Shown here one piece after another: positions 49,781-57,556 of a stretch of 64,000 nucleotides of DNA; the first letter of the stretch is position 1; the number at the start of each line of letters is the position of its first letter. A program made the translations under genes and the position numbers. The DNA comes from Streptomyces sp. 2114.4 (lineage in GTDB: Bacteria; Actinomycetota; Actinomycetes; Streptomycetales; Streptomycetaceae), in contig NZ_FYEY01000001.1 in the NCBI RefSeq assembly GCF_900187385.1, positions 2,046,001-2,110,000 on the forward strand. Reading direction: 5' to 3'. Below the pieces are notes generated by a model. The model saw only the letters and a list, made by a program, of their open reading frames with translations, had not been told where the DNA came from and did not search any database.

Positions 49781-51148
49781 GTGGATGTGACTCTCCTTGG
49801 CACCGGGGCCCCGCAGGGGCTGCCGCGCCCCACCTGCCCGTGTGCCGCCTGTGCGACCGCCGTCGGCGACGAGGCGCGGGCGGCGACCGCGCTGCTCGTC
49901 GACGGCGCGCTGATGATCGACCTGACGCCCGGCCCGGCCTTCGCGGCCGCCCGTGCCGGGCAGTCCCTGGCGGGCGTCCGGCAGGTGCTGCTCTCCCATC
50001 CCCACGACGGCCCGGCGCTGGAGGTGCCGGCCGGGATGCCGCAGCCGGGGCGGGTCGCGGACGGGCGGGAGCTGGCGCTGCTCGACGGGCACCGAGTACG
50101 CGCCGTCGCGGTGGACATCCCCGGTACCGGCTACGAGATCTCCGGCGCGGACGGCGAGCGGCTGCTGTATCTGCCGCCGGGCGCGGCGCCGGCCGGACTG
50201 GGCAACGGGAACGGCCGGGCGGCGGGCGGCGGTGCGGAGGGCACCGGCGGCGCCGGGCCCTACGACCTGGTGCTGCTCGACGTGGTGAAGCGGCCCGATG
50301 CGCTGGCCAGGCTGCGGGCGAGCGGCGCGGTCGACGCGGCGACGGACGTGGTGGCGGTGCACCTCGACCACGGTGTGCCGCCGGGGCCCGAACTGCACCG
50401 CAGGCTCGCGGCGGTGGGGGCCCGCGCGGTGGCGGACGGCAGCACGCTGGTGGTCGGCGAGTTTCACGCGGTGCCGGATCTGCCGCGGCGGACCCTGGTG
50501 CTGGGCGGGGCGCGCAGCGGCAAGTCGGTGGAGGCGGAGCGGCGGCTCGCGGCCTTCCCCGAGGTGGTGTACGTGGCCACCGGGGGGACCCGGGACGGCG
50601 ACCAGGACTGGGCGCAGCGGGTCGCGCTGCACCGTGAGCGGCGCCCCGGCAGCTGGCGCACCGTCGAGACCTGCGATCTGCTGCCGCTGCTGGGGGCCGG
50701 GCCGGACACGGAGGCCGCCGGGGCGGGGGCGGAAGCCGCCGGGCCGGGCCGGGAGGGTGGCGTGCCGGGCGCGGAGGACGGTGGGCCCGGTGCGGGCCCC
50801 GGCCCCGGTACCGGTCGCCCGGCCGGGACCTCGCCGCTGCTGATCGACTGTCTGGCGCTGTGGCTGACGCATGTCATGGACGACGTCGGGGCGTGGGACG
50901 ACGCGACCTGGGAGGCCGGCGGCCGGGAGGCGCTGCGGAAGCGGACCGATGCGCTGGTGGCGGCGCTGCGCGAGACGCGCAGGCCGGTGGTGGCGGTGAG
51001 CAACGAGGTCGGGTCCGGGGTCGTCCCGGCGACCCCGGCGGGCCGTCGGTTCCGTGACGAACTGGGGCGGCTGAACGCCGCGTTCGCCGCGGAGTGCGAG
51101 CAGGTGCTGCTGGTCGTCGCGGGGCAGGCGCTTGCGCTGCGTGGATGA
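49781..51148 (+). CDS. cobU: Fusion of MBL-like domain with adenosylcobinamide kinase/guanylyltransferase
   Basis: 455 residues from GTG. The N-terminal 230 residues resemble a metallo-beta-lactamase fold (DVTLLGTGAPQGLPRP, CPCAACATAV, VLLSHPHDGPALEVP, AVHLDHGVPPGPELHRR) but lack a full HxHxDH metal site. The C-terminal part is CobU: P-loop LVLGGARSGKSVEAERRL near residue 242, VATGGTRDGDQDWAQRVALH near 266, and NEVGSGVVPATPAGRRFRDE near 408. It phosphorylates adenosylcobinamide and transfers GMP for nucleotide-loop assembly of cobalamin. A 45-residue Gly/Pro/Ala insert interrupts CobU around 305-350. cobT and cobS lie downstream. Confidence 0.9.
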   Translation: MDVTLLGTGAPQGLPRPTCPCAACATAVGDEARAATALLVDGALMIDLTPGPAFAAARAGQSLAGVRQVLLSHPHDGPALEVPAGMPQPGRVADGRELALLDGHRVRAVAVDIPGTGYEISGADGERLLYLPPGAAPAGLGNGNGRAAGGGAEGTGGAGPYDLVLLDVVKRPDALARLRASGAVDAATDVVAVHLDHGVPPGPELHRRLAAVGARAVADGSTLVVGEFHAVPDLPRRTLVLGGARSGKSVEAERRLAAFPEVVYVATGGTRDGDQDWAQRVALHRERRPGSWRTVETCDLLPLLGAGPDTEAAGAGAEAAGPGREGGVPGAEDGGPGAGPGPGTGRPAGTSPLLIDCLALWLTHVMDDVGAWDDATWEAGGREALRKRTDALVAALRETRRPVVAVSNEVGSGVVPATPAGRRFRDELGRLNAAFAAECEQVLLVVAGQALALRG

Positions 51149-51210
51149 CACGGGCCCGGCGCGGCCCGTGTCCGCTTGCCCGGGGGCGCGGCGCCGGGTG
51201 CTCTTGACCC

Positions 51211-51972
51211 GTGACCGAATCCGAGCGGACCGAATCCGAAGCGCCGGCCGGGTGGGCGGCGGGGCCCGTGCGGGAACCCCGGGGGCGCGGGCGGCTTTTC
51301 GACGCGGCCGTGCGCGCCTATCTGGAGCGGCATCCGGAGGCGACGGTGGTCGCGCTCGGCGAGGGGCTGGGCACCGGTTTCTGGCGGCTGGACAACGGGC
51401 GGCTGACCTGGCTGACGGTGGTGCCCCCGAAGACCGCGGCGGCCCGCCGGATGCTGCTCCCGGACGGCGCGCGGCGGCGGACCGTGGCCCGTGCGGTGAC
51501 CGATCACGCCTGGCTGGACGCGGTGCCGGAGCCGTGGCGCGGGGTCGTCGTCACGGCTCCCGGGGTGCTGATGCGGCTGCCGCCGCCCGCGGTGCGCGCG
51601 CTGCTGGTGGCGTGCGCGGAGCGGTTTCCCGGCGGTGTGCTGGTGTTTGACGCGCTGCCAGGGCGGGCGACCGCGCTGGCGCGGCGGGCCGCCGCGGCCG
51701 GCGGCCGGTGGCCGGCCCCGCGCTGGGGGCTGGACCGTGCCCAACTGCCGCGGGTGGCCTGCCTGCACCCGGGCATCGTCGCGGTGCGCGAACTCGGTCC
51801 GGTGCCGGCCGTGCCGGGCGGCGCGGCCGCGGGCGGCCTGTGGTCCCGGCTGGTGTGGCGCGGCCGCCGCGTGCCGGTGCTGCGCGCGCTGACGCCGCTG
51901 GTGTGCGAGGTCCGGTTCGCTTCGGCCACCTCACCCCGGGCCGTTCCCCCCGGTGCGCTTCGTCAGCGGTGA
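51211..51972 (+). CDS. LCM/Ppm1-like methyltransferase, degenerate
   Basis: 253 residues from GTG. The LCM-family pattern is seen as TVVALGEGLGTGFWRLDNGRLTWLTV near residue 45, where family members usually read ..LGAGLDTRFYRL..VDLP; here the Asp after LG is Gly-Thr and the VDLP is VVPP. Other parts are VLVFDALPGRATALA and a Trp/Arg-rich end. SAM binding may be weak. It lies between cobU and cobT in the same orientation (22 bases before cobT), so it might be co-expressed, but no known cobalamin step calls for it. Confidence 0.75.
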   Translation: MTESERTESEAPAGWAAGPVREPRGRGRLFDAAVRAYLERHPEATVVALGEGLGTGFWRLDNGRLTWLTVVPPKTAAARRMLLPDGARRRTVARAVTDHAWLDAVPEPWRGVVVTAPGVLMRLPPPAVRALLVACAERFPGGVLVFDALPGRATALARRAAAAGGRWPAPRWGLDRAQLPRVACLHPGIVAVRELGPVPAVPGGAAAGGLWSRLVWRGRRVPVLRALTPLVCEVRFASATSPRAVPPGALRQR

Positions 51973-51993
51973 GTTGACGGTAATCTGCGCCCA

Positions 51994-53040
51994 ATGAGCG
52001 CCTTGAACCTCGACGACTTCGCCCACCTGATCGAGCGCCCCGATGGCGGGGCACGCCGTGACGCCGAGGAGCGGCGGGCCCGGCTGGCCGTGCCGCCGGG
52101 TGCGCTCGGCCGCCTGGACGAGCTGGGCGAGTGGCTGGCCGCCGCGCAGCAGCAGGTGCCGGTGCGGCCCGTCGAGCGGCCGCGGGTGCTGCTGTTCGCG
52201 GGCGATCACGGGGTGGCCGAGCTGGGGGTGTCGGCCCGGCCGGCCGGCGGCACCAGGGATCTCGTACGGGCCGTGCTGGACGGGGCGAGCCCGGCCGCGG
52301 TGCTGGCCCGGGGCGCCGGGGCGCAGCTGCGGGTGGTGGATCTGGCGGTGGACTGCGACCCGCAGGAGCTGCCGGAGGACGTCACCCGCCACCGGGTGCG
52401 GCGCGGTTCGGGACGGATCGACATCGAGGACGCGCTGACGGCCGAGGAGGCGGAGGCGGCGTTCCGGGCCGGGACGGCGGTCGCGGACGAGGAGGCGGAC
52501 GCGGGCACCGACCTGGTGGTGCTGGGCGATCTGAGCGTCGGCGGGACGACCGCGGCGAGCACGCTGATCGCCGCGCTGTGCGGTACGGACGCCTCGGTGG
52601 TCACCGGGCGGGGCGGCGCCCCCATCGACGATCTGGCCTGGATGCGCAAGTGCGCGGCGATCCGCGACGCGCTGCGGCGGGCCCGTCCGGTGCTCGGCGA
52701 CCAGCTGGAGCTGCTGGCCACGGTCGGCGGCGCGGATCTGACCGCGATGACCGGCTTCCTGCTGCAGAGCGCGGTGCGCCGTACCCCGGTGATCCTGGAC
52801 GGGGTGGTCTCGGCGGCCTGTGCGCTGGTGGCGCAGCGGGTGGCATTCCGGGCACCGGACTGGTGGGTGGCCGGGCAGGCGAGCGGGGAGCCGGCCCAGG
52901 CGAAGGCGCTGGACCGGATCGCACTCAACCCTCTGCTCGACCACGGCGTCACTGCTGGAGAGGGAACCGGGGCGCTGCTGGCCCTGCCATTGGTACGGGC
53001 GGCCGCGGCCCTGGCGGCAGAGCTGCCCGTACGCGACTGA
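51994..53040 (+). CDS. cobT: Nicotinate-nucleotide:dimethylbenzimidazole phosphoribosyltransferase
   Basis: 348 residues. Activates the lower ligand DMB to alpha-ribazole phosphate in cobalamin synthesis. Characteristic motifs: LLFAGDHGVAELGVSARP near residue 67, LGDLSVGGTTAASTLIAAL near 178 and the catalytic Glu in HGVTAGEGTGALLALP near 320. Some family members show a longer N-terminus; this one begins at the usual helix. 22 bases after the LCM-like gene; followed by a palindromic terminator. Confidence 0.95.
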   Translation: MSALNLDDFAHLIERPDGGARRDAEERRARLAVPPGALGRLDELGEWLAAAQQQVPVRPVERPRVLLFAGDHGVAELGVSARPAGGTRDLVRAVLDGASPAAVLARGAGAQLRVVDLAVDCDPQELPEDVTRHRVRRGSGRIDIEDALTAEEAEAAFRAGTAVADEEADAGTDLVVLGDLSVGGTTAASTLIAALCGTDASVVTGRGGAPIDDLAWMRKCAAIRDALRRARPVLGDQLELLATVGGADLTAMTGFLLQSAVRRTPVILDGVVSAACALVAQRVAFRAPDWWVAGQASGEPAQAKALDRIALNPLLDHGVTAGEGTGALLALPLVRAAAALAAELPVRD

Positions 53041-53087
53041 CCCGGCGCCGGCCCACCCCGGCCGGCCGCCGCGGGAAGCGAGCGGAC

Positions 53088-53108
53088 GAGCGCCCGGCCC
53101 GGGCGCTC
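53088..53108 (+). terminator. Palindrome after cobT
   Basis: GAGCGCCCGG-C-CCGGGCGCTC, a 21-base perfect inverted repeat about 50 bases past the cobT stop, without a T-run. Probable terminator of the cobU-LCM-cobT unit. Confidence 0.65.
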
Positions 53109-53170
53109 ATCACGCCATGCCCGTGCCGGACCGCCGGCGGCTCCCCATAAGATCGCGCTTTACACGTTTT

Positions 53171-54952
53171 ATGGGAGACATCGCTTTGAGTCCGGACGAA
53201 GACCGCCCTCGCGGCACGTGGTCACGGCGTGGTGCCGCATTCGGCATCTGGTATCTGCGCACGGTCACCTTCATCAATCTGCTGAGCGCGGTATGGGTGT
53301 CGTTCGGCAATGACATCCGCCGGCACAACATCGCGGAATTCTTTACTCCGTATCTGCTGACGGCGGGTTTCGCCTCCGGTGCCTTCTCGCTCTTCCTGTC
53401 GGTGACCCTGCGGCGGCGCAAGCGGGCGGCCTGGATTTTGAATCTGCTGCTGTCCGGGCTGCTGGCGGTGCTCTTCGGATACGGGATGGTGGTGGCCCCG
53501 GAGTTCCGCGGGCATGCGCAGAACTGGGTGTCGCTGGGGGTGACCGTACTGTTCGCCGCGGCGCTGGTGGTGGGGCGCCGCGAGTTCTCCGCCAAGGGCG
53601 ACCGCGCGAACCCGAAGCTGGCGGCGACGGTCGCGGCCGGCGGTCTGCTGGTCGCCTCGCTGCTGGCGGCCCTGCTGGTGACCGTCACCAACACCGCGGG
53701 GGACGGCGCCTCGACGTGGGTGCAGCGCTGGCGCTACGGCCTGATGCGGCTGGTGTCGCTGGTCGCCGACGACCGTGCCTTCCCGGGGATCGCCACCCCG
53801 AACTGGGTCAACGTCACGATCAATGTGCTCAGCACGCTGCTGCTGGTCGCGGTCCTGTGGGCGGCGTTCCGGTCCGTCCGCAGCACCGAGGCGATCACCG
53901 AGGACGACGAGGAGCGGCTGCGTGCGCTCCTCGCGCGGCACGGCGACCGTGACTCGCTGGGCTACTTCGCGCTGCGCCGCGACAAGAGCGTGCTGTTCTC
54001 CCCCAGCGGCAAGGCCGCGGTCACCTACCGCGTCGTGGGCGGGGTGTCGCTGGCCTCCGGCGATCCGCTGGGGGACCCCGAGGCCTGGCCCGGGGCGATC
54101 GAGGTGTGGCTGGCCGAGGCCCGGGAGCACGGCTGGGCGCCCGCGGTGATGGGCGCGAGCGAGGAGGGCGGCACGATCTACGCCCGGCACGGTCTGGACG
54201 CGCTGGAGCTGGGCGACGAAGCGATCGTGGACACCGCGGAGTTCACCCTCGGCGGCCGCGCGATGCGGACCGTACGGCAGGCCTACCACCGCGTCGAGCG
54301 GGCCGGCTACACCGTCCGTATCCGGCGTCACGAGGACATCCCGGCCGAGGAGATGTCGGAGCTGCTGCGGCTGGCCGACGACTGGCGGGACGGGGAGACC
54401 GAGCGCGGTTTCTCGATGGCGCTGGGCCGGCTCGGCGATCCGGGAGACGGGCGCTGCGTGATGCTCGAATGCCGCGACGGCGGCGCGGGGGAGGAAACGG
54501 GCGAGCTGCGGGCGCTGCTCAGCTTTGTGCCCTGGGGCGAAAAGGGCCTTTCGCTGGACCTGATGCGGCGGGACCGGAACTCCGAGAACGGTCTGATGGA
54601 GTTCATGGTGCTGGAGTTGATCCAGCGGGCGAAGGAGGTGGAGGTCACTCAGCTCTCGCTGAACTTCGCGATGTTCCGTTCCGTCTTCGAACGTGGATCG
54701 CGGCTCGGCGCGGGCCCGGTGCTGCGCCTGTGGCGCTCACTGCTCAGCTTCTTCTCCCGGTGGTGGCAGATCGAATCGCTCTATCGCGCCAATGCGAAAT
54801 ACCGGCCGATCTGGGAGCCGCGGTACATGCTCTTCGAAAAGAGCACCGATCTGCTGCGGATCGGAATCGCCGCCGGCCGCGCGGAAGGCTTTCTGGAAGC
54901 CCCCGGTCTGCCCAAGTGGCTGAACCGCACGCACCTGGAACATGCGAGGTGA
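53171..54952 (+). CDS. Phosphatidylglycerol lysyltransferase-like (MprF C-domain, DUF2156)
   Basis: 593 residues from ATG (MGDIALSPDEDRPRG); an alternative TTG five codons on has GGGAG in the best position. Six hydrophobic helices (about 20-245) precede a soluble LPG-synthase C domain (about 265-575) with SVLFSPSGKAAVTYRVVGGVSLASGDP, WAPAVMGASEEG and SLNFAMFRSVFERGSRLGAG, typical of MprF/LysX-type aminoacyl transferases. Transfers an amino acid from tRNA to membrane lipid or an analogous acceptor, modifying surface charge. Overlaps the next gene (GTGA). Confidence 0.85.
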   Translation: MGDIALSPDEDRPRGTWSRRGAAFGIWYLRTVTFINLLSAVWVSFGNDIRRHNIAEFFTPYLLTAGFASGAFSLFLSVTLRRRKRAAWILNLLLSGLLAVLFGYGMVVAPEFRGHAQNWVSLGVTVLFAAALVVGRREFSAKGDRANPKLAATVAAGGLLVASLLAALLVTVTNTAGDGASTWVQRWRYGLMRLVSLVADDRAFPGIATPNWVNVTINVLSTLLLVAVLWAAFRSVRSTEAITEDDEERLRALLARHGDRDSLGYFALRRDKSVLFSPSGKAAVTYRVVGGVSLASGDPLGDPEAWPGAIEVWLAEAREHGWAPAVMGASEEGGTIYARHGLDALELGDEAIVDTAEFTLGGRAMRTVRQAYHRVERAGYTVRIRRHEDIPAEEMSELLRLADDWRDGETERGFSMALGRLGDPGDGRCVMLECRDGGAGEETGELRALLSFVPWGEKGLSLDLMRRDRNSENGLMEFMVLELIQRAKEVEVTQLSLNFAMFRSVFERGSRLGAGPVLRLWRSLLSFFSRWWQIESLYRANAKYRPIWEPRYMLFEKSTDLLRIGIAAGRAEGFLEAPGLPKWLNRTHLEHAR

Positions 54953-55725
54953 GCGCGGCCGGTGCGGGGCAGCAGGGCGGGCCGGTGCCGGGGCCGCGGG
55001 AGGGCCCCACTCCGGGGCGGCCGGAGCTGTCCGCCCTGGCCCGCGCCGCGCGCCGCGAGTGGGGCCCGCTCCTGCGGACGGTGCGGTCCTCGCTGGTCAC
55101 GGCGAAGCTGCGGGCCATTCCGCTGACGCTCACCGCGGTGTGCCTGACCCTGGTCTTCCAGTTCGTGCAGAACCAGGCCTGGGGCTATCAAACGGTCCAG
55201 GACATCGGCTCCGTACAGGCCTGGGAGCACCTGTGGGTGGCGTTGCTGCGCACCCCCCTGTCGCTGTTCGTCCCGGCGCTGGACCTTCCGGTGTGGGGGG
55301 CGCTGGCGCAGATCCTGGTGGTCTTCGGGATCGCGGAGATCTGTGTGGGCCGGCGGCAGACGCTGCTGATCGCCTATGTCGCCACGCTCGCCGGGACGAT
55401 GTACGCGCGGATCGGCATCTGGCTCGGCCCGGTGAGCCCGCTCGGGCTGCCCGACTCGGACAAGTTCGTCATCGACACCGGGCCGTCGGCGGCCGTGGTG
55501 GGGCTGGCGGTGTTCGTGTGCTGGCGCTACCGCGCATGGTTCACCTGTGCCGCGGTCGCCGTGGCGATGGTCGTCGAGGTGGTGTCCATCAAGAACAACC
55601 TGGCGGGCAAGGAGCATGTCGCGGCGGTGCTGGCGGTGCTCGTGGTGTGCGCGCTGTGGGAGCTGGGGCGCCCGCGCGGGCCGGGGGAGGCACCGCGGGT
55701 CAGCGGCTGGGGGCGCCCCCGATGA
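54949..55725 (+). CDS. Rhomboid-like integral membrane protein
   Basis: 258 residues from a GTG that overlaps the previous stop. Six membrane helices. Near the end, VIDTGPSAAVVGLAVFVCW carries a GxSA-type Ser and AGKEHVAAVLAVLVVCALW a His, reminiscent of rhomboid catalysis, although the canonical GASG is GPSA. Streptomycete databases call this family rhomboid-like. Its coupling to the MprF-like gene suggests a shared role at the membrane. Its last 26 bases overlap the convergent membrane-protein gene. Confidence 0.8.
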   Translation: MSAAGAGQQGGPVPGPREGPTPGRPELSALARAARREWGPLLRTVRSSLVTAKLRAIPLTLTAVCLTLVFQFVQNQAWGYQTVQDIGSVQAWEHLWVALLRTPLSLFVPALDLPVWGALAQILVVFGIAEICVGRRQTLLIAYVATLAGTMYARIGIWLGPVSPLGLPDSDKFVIDTGPSAAVVGLAVFVCWRYRAWFTCAAVAVAMVVEVVSIKNNLAGKEHVAAVLAVLVVCALWELGRPRGPGEAPRVSGWGRPR

Positions 55726-56437
55726 CGTGCTCGACCTTGCGGCGCAGGGCCGACCAGCGGCGGTCGTGACGGTGGGCGCGGGCCCGGGCGCGGGCCCGCG
55801 CCTTCGGGCGGCGGCGGTAGAAGCGCCTGGCCCAGGGCGAGTTGGGGCGGGCCAGCCGGGCCGCGCCGAAGAGCGCGACGAACGGCACGAAGACCCCGAT
55901 GACCGCGATCCGGCCCTTGCCCTTGGTGAGCGCGACGAGCGCGAAGAGGAAGTTGACGGCCACGGTCCGCACGACCGTGAAGCGGTCGGTGCTCTCCTGC
56001 GGGCCGATCTCGTTGACGCCGAACGGCAGGAAGCCGGCGAGGGTCAGGGCCACCAGGGCGACGGTGAGGATGACGATCTCGACGCTCTTGGTCCCCTCCT
56101 CACTCCAGTACACGTCGTCGAGGTGGAGGATCAGCGCGAACTCGTCGAGGACGAGGCCCACGCCGATGCCGAAGAGCACCGCGGCGACCCCGGAACCGAA
56201 GCCGCGCCGGCCGCCCGCGAGGGCGATGAACCCGCCGAGGACCAGCAGGATCACGCCGGGCACCACGTGATGGACGTGCACACCGCCGGGGGTGAGGTTG
56301 CGGAACGGCCCCTTGCCCGCGCGGATGAGCCGGGTGACGGCCCGGGTCACCAGGAAGGTCAGCACGAAGGAGGCGAGGGCGAGCAGCAGCGGCAGCTTCC
56401 CCGGCTCGACGATATTGCGGTACCACCAGTGGCCCAT
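55700..56437 (-). CDS. Integral membrane protein of unknown function
   Basis: 245 residues from ATG with GGGGAGCG 7 bases upstream. About six membrane helices (LLLALASFVLTFLVTRAV; VVPGVILLVLGGFIALAG; SGVAAVLFGIGVGLVLDEF; VEIVILTVALVALTLAG; VNFLFALVALTKG; IAVIGVFVPFVALFGAA). Between them are conserved polar sites GGVHVHHVVPG and ILHLDDVYWSEEGTKS. The C-terminus is strongly basic (RRRPKARARARARAHRHDRRW). No transporter family was recognised. Its 3' end overlaps that of the rhomboid-like gene by 26 bases. Confidence 0.82.
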   Translation of the reverse strand: MGHWWYRNIVEPGKLPLLLALASFVLTFLVTRAVTRLIRAGKGPFRNLTPGGVHVHHVVPGVILLVLGGFIALAGGRRGFGSGVAAVLFGIGVGLVLDEFALILHLDDVYWSEEGTKSVEIVILTVALVALTLAGFLPFGVNEIGPQESTDRFTVVRTVAVNFLFALVALTKGKGRIAVIGVFVPFVALFGAARLARPNSPWARRFYRRRPKARARARARAHRHDRRWSALRRKVEHVIGGAPSR

Positions 56438-56552
56438 CCCACACGCTCCCCATTTGTCGGGTAGGGACACTTCACCACCCTGCGGGCCGGTTTGACGGGT
56501 GACGGTCCGTACCGGCGGCCGGACGCGGCAGGCGCCCGGATAGCCTGCCGCG

Positions 56553-57347
56553 GTGACCGACACCCCCGCTCCCCCGGCCCCCCTCGACGCCCTGCGCTTC
56601 GCGTTCGGGACGCTGACCGTGCTGCCGGTGCGCCTCACCCGCTGGGACCGGGAGGCGGCGCGCGGCGGCATGCTCTGCGCGCCGCTGGCCGGACTGGTGG
56701 CCGGGCTGTGCGCGGCCGCGCTCGGCGCGGCGCTGCTGCTGCTCGGCGGCGGTCCGCTGCTCGCCGCGGTCGCCACCACCGTGGTGCCCGCCGTCCTGAC
56801 CCGCGGGCTGCACCTGGACGGACTCGCCGACACCGCCGACGGGCTGGGCAGCGGCAAGCCCGCCGACGAGGCGCTGCGCATCATGAAGCAGTCCGACATC
56901 GGCCCGTTCGGGGTCATCACGCTGCTGTTCGCCCTGCTGGCCCAGGTGGCCGCGCTGGCGGCGCTGTACGCGGACGGCTGGGCACGCGGCGCCGTCGCGG
57001 CGGCCGTCGGTGCGGTCACCGCGCGCTGCGCGCTGACCCTCGCCTCCCGTGCGGGGGTGCCGGCCGCCCGTCCGGAAGGGCTCGGCGCGGCGGTCGCGGG
57101 CACCGTCCCGGTGCGGGCGGCGCTGCTGTGCGCGGGGGCGGTGGTGGCCGGATGCGCGGCGGCCGGCGCCGCGTTCGGTGCGTACGGCGCGCTGCACGCC
57201 GGGCTCGCGGCGCTGCTCGGGCTCGGGCTGGGCGAGCTGCTGCTGCGGCACTGCCGGCGGCGGCTGGGCGGGGTGACCGGCGATGTGTTCGGGGCGCTCG
57301 CGGAGAGCGCGGGGCTCACGGCAGTGGTGGCGCTGGCTCTCGGGTAG
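56553..57347 (+). CDS. cobS: Adenosylcobinamide-GDP ribazoletransferase (cobalamin synthase)
   Basis: 264 residues from GTG. Polytopic membrane enzyme that joins adenosylcobinamide-GDP and alpha-ribazole to give adenosylcobalamin. Signatures: FGTLTVLPVRLTRWDREAARGGM, LTRGLHLDGLADTADGLGSGKP (Asp-rich metal site) near residue 84, RIMKQSDIGPFGVITLL near 110 and LGGVTGDVFGALAESA near 242. Length is normal. It follows the convergent membrane-protein gene by about 115 bases and completes the local CobU-CobT-CobS set. Confidence 0.94.
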   Translation: MTDTPAPPAPLDALRFAFGTLTVLPVRLTRWDREAARGGMLCAPLAGLVAGLCAAALGAALLLLGGGPLLAAVATTVVPAVLTRGLHLDGLADTADGLGSGKPADEALRIMKQSDIGPFGVITLLFALLAQVAALAALYADGWARGAVAAAVGAVTARCALTLASRAGVPAARPEGLGAAVAGTVPVRAALLCAGAVVAGCAAAGAAFGAYGALHAGLAALLGLGLGELLLRHCRRRLGGVTGDVFGALAESAGLTAVVALALG

Positions 57348-57556
57348 CTCGCGGGCCCCTCCCGGGCGCGTCTCCCGTATCCCTCAACTCACCGACAAAG
57401 AAGGGCAGTTCACCCCGCATACCAGTAACTCCCCCGGCCCCGTTATGTGCCGGTGTGGTATCGGACGGGCCTTGTGGCGCCGCCGAGCGTAGGCTCGGCC
57501 GCAGCAGCGCGCTGCGCGCAGACGGATTCCCCGGACGGAACAGGACCTTCATCACC

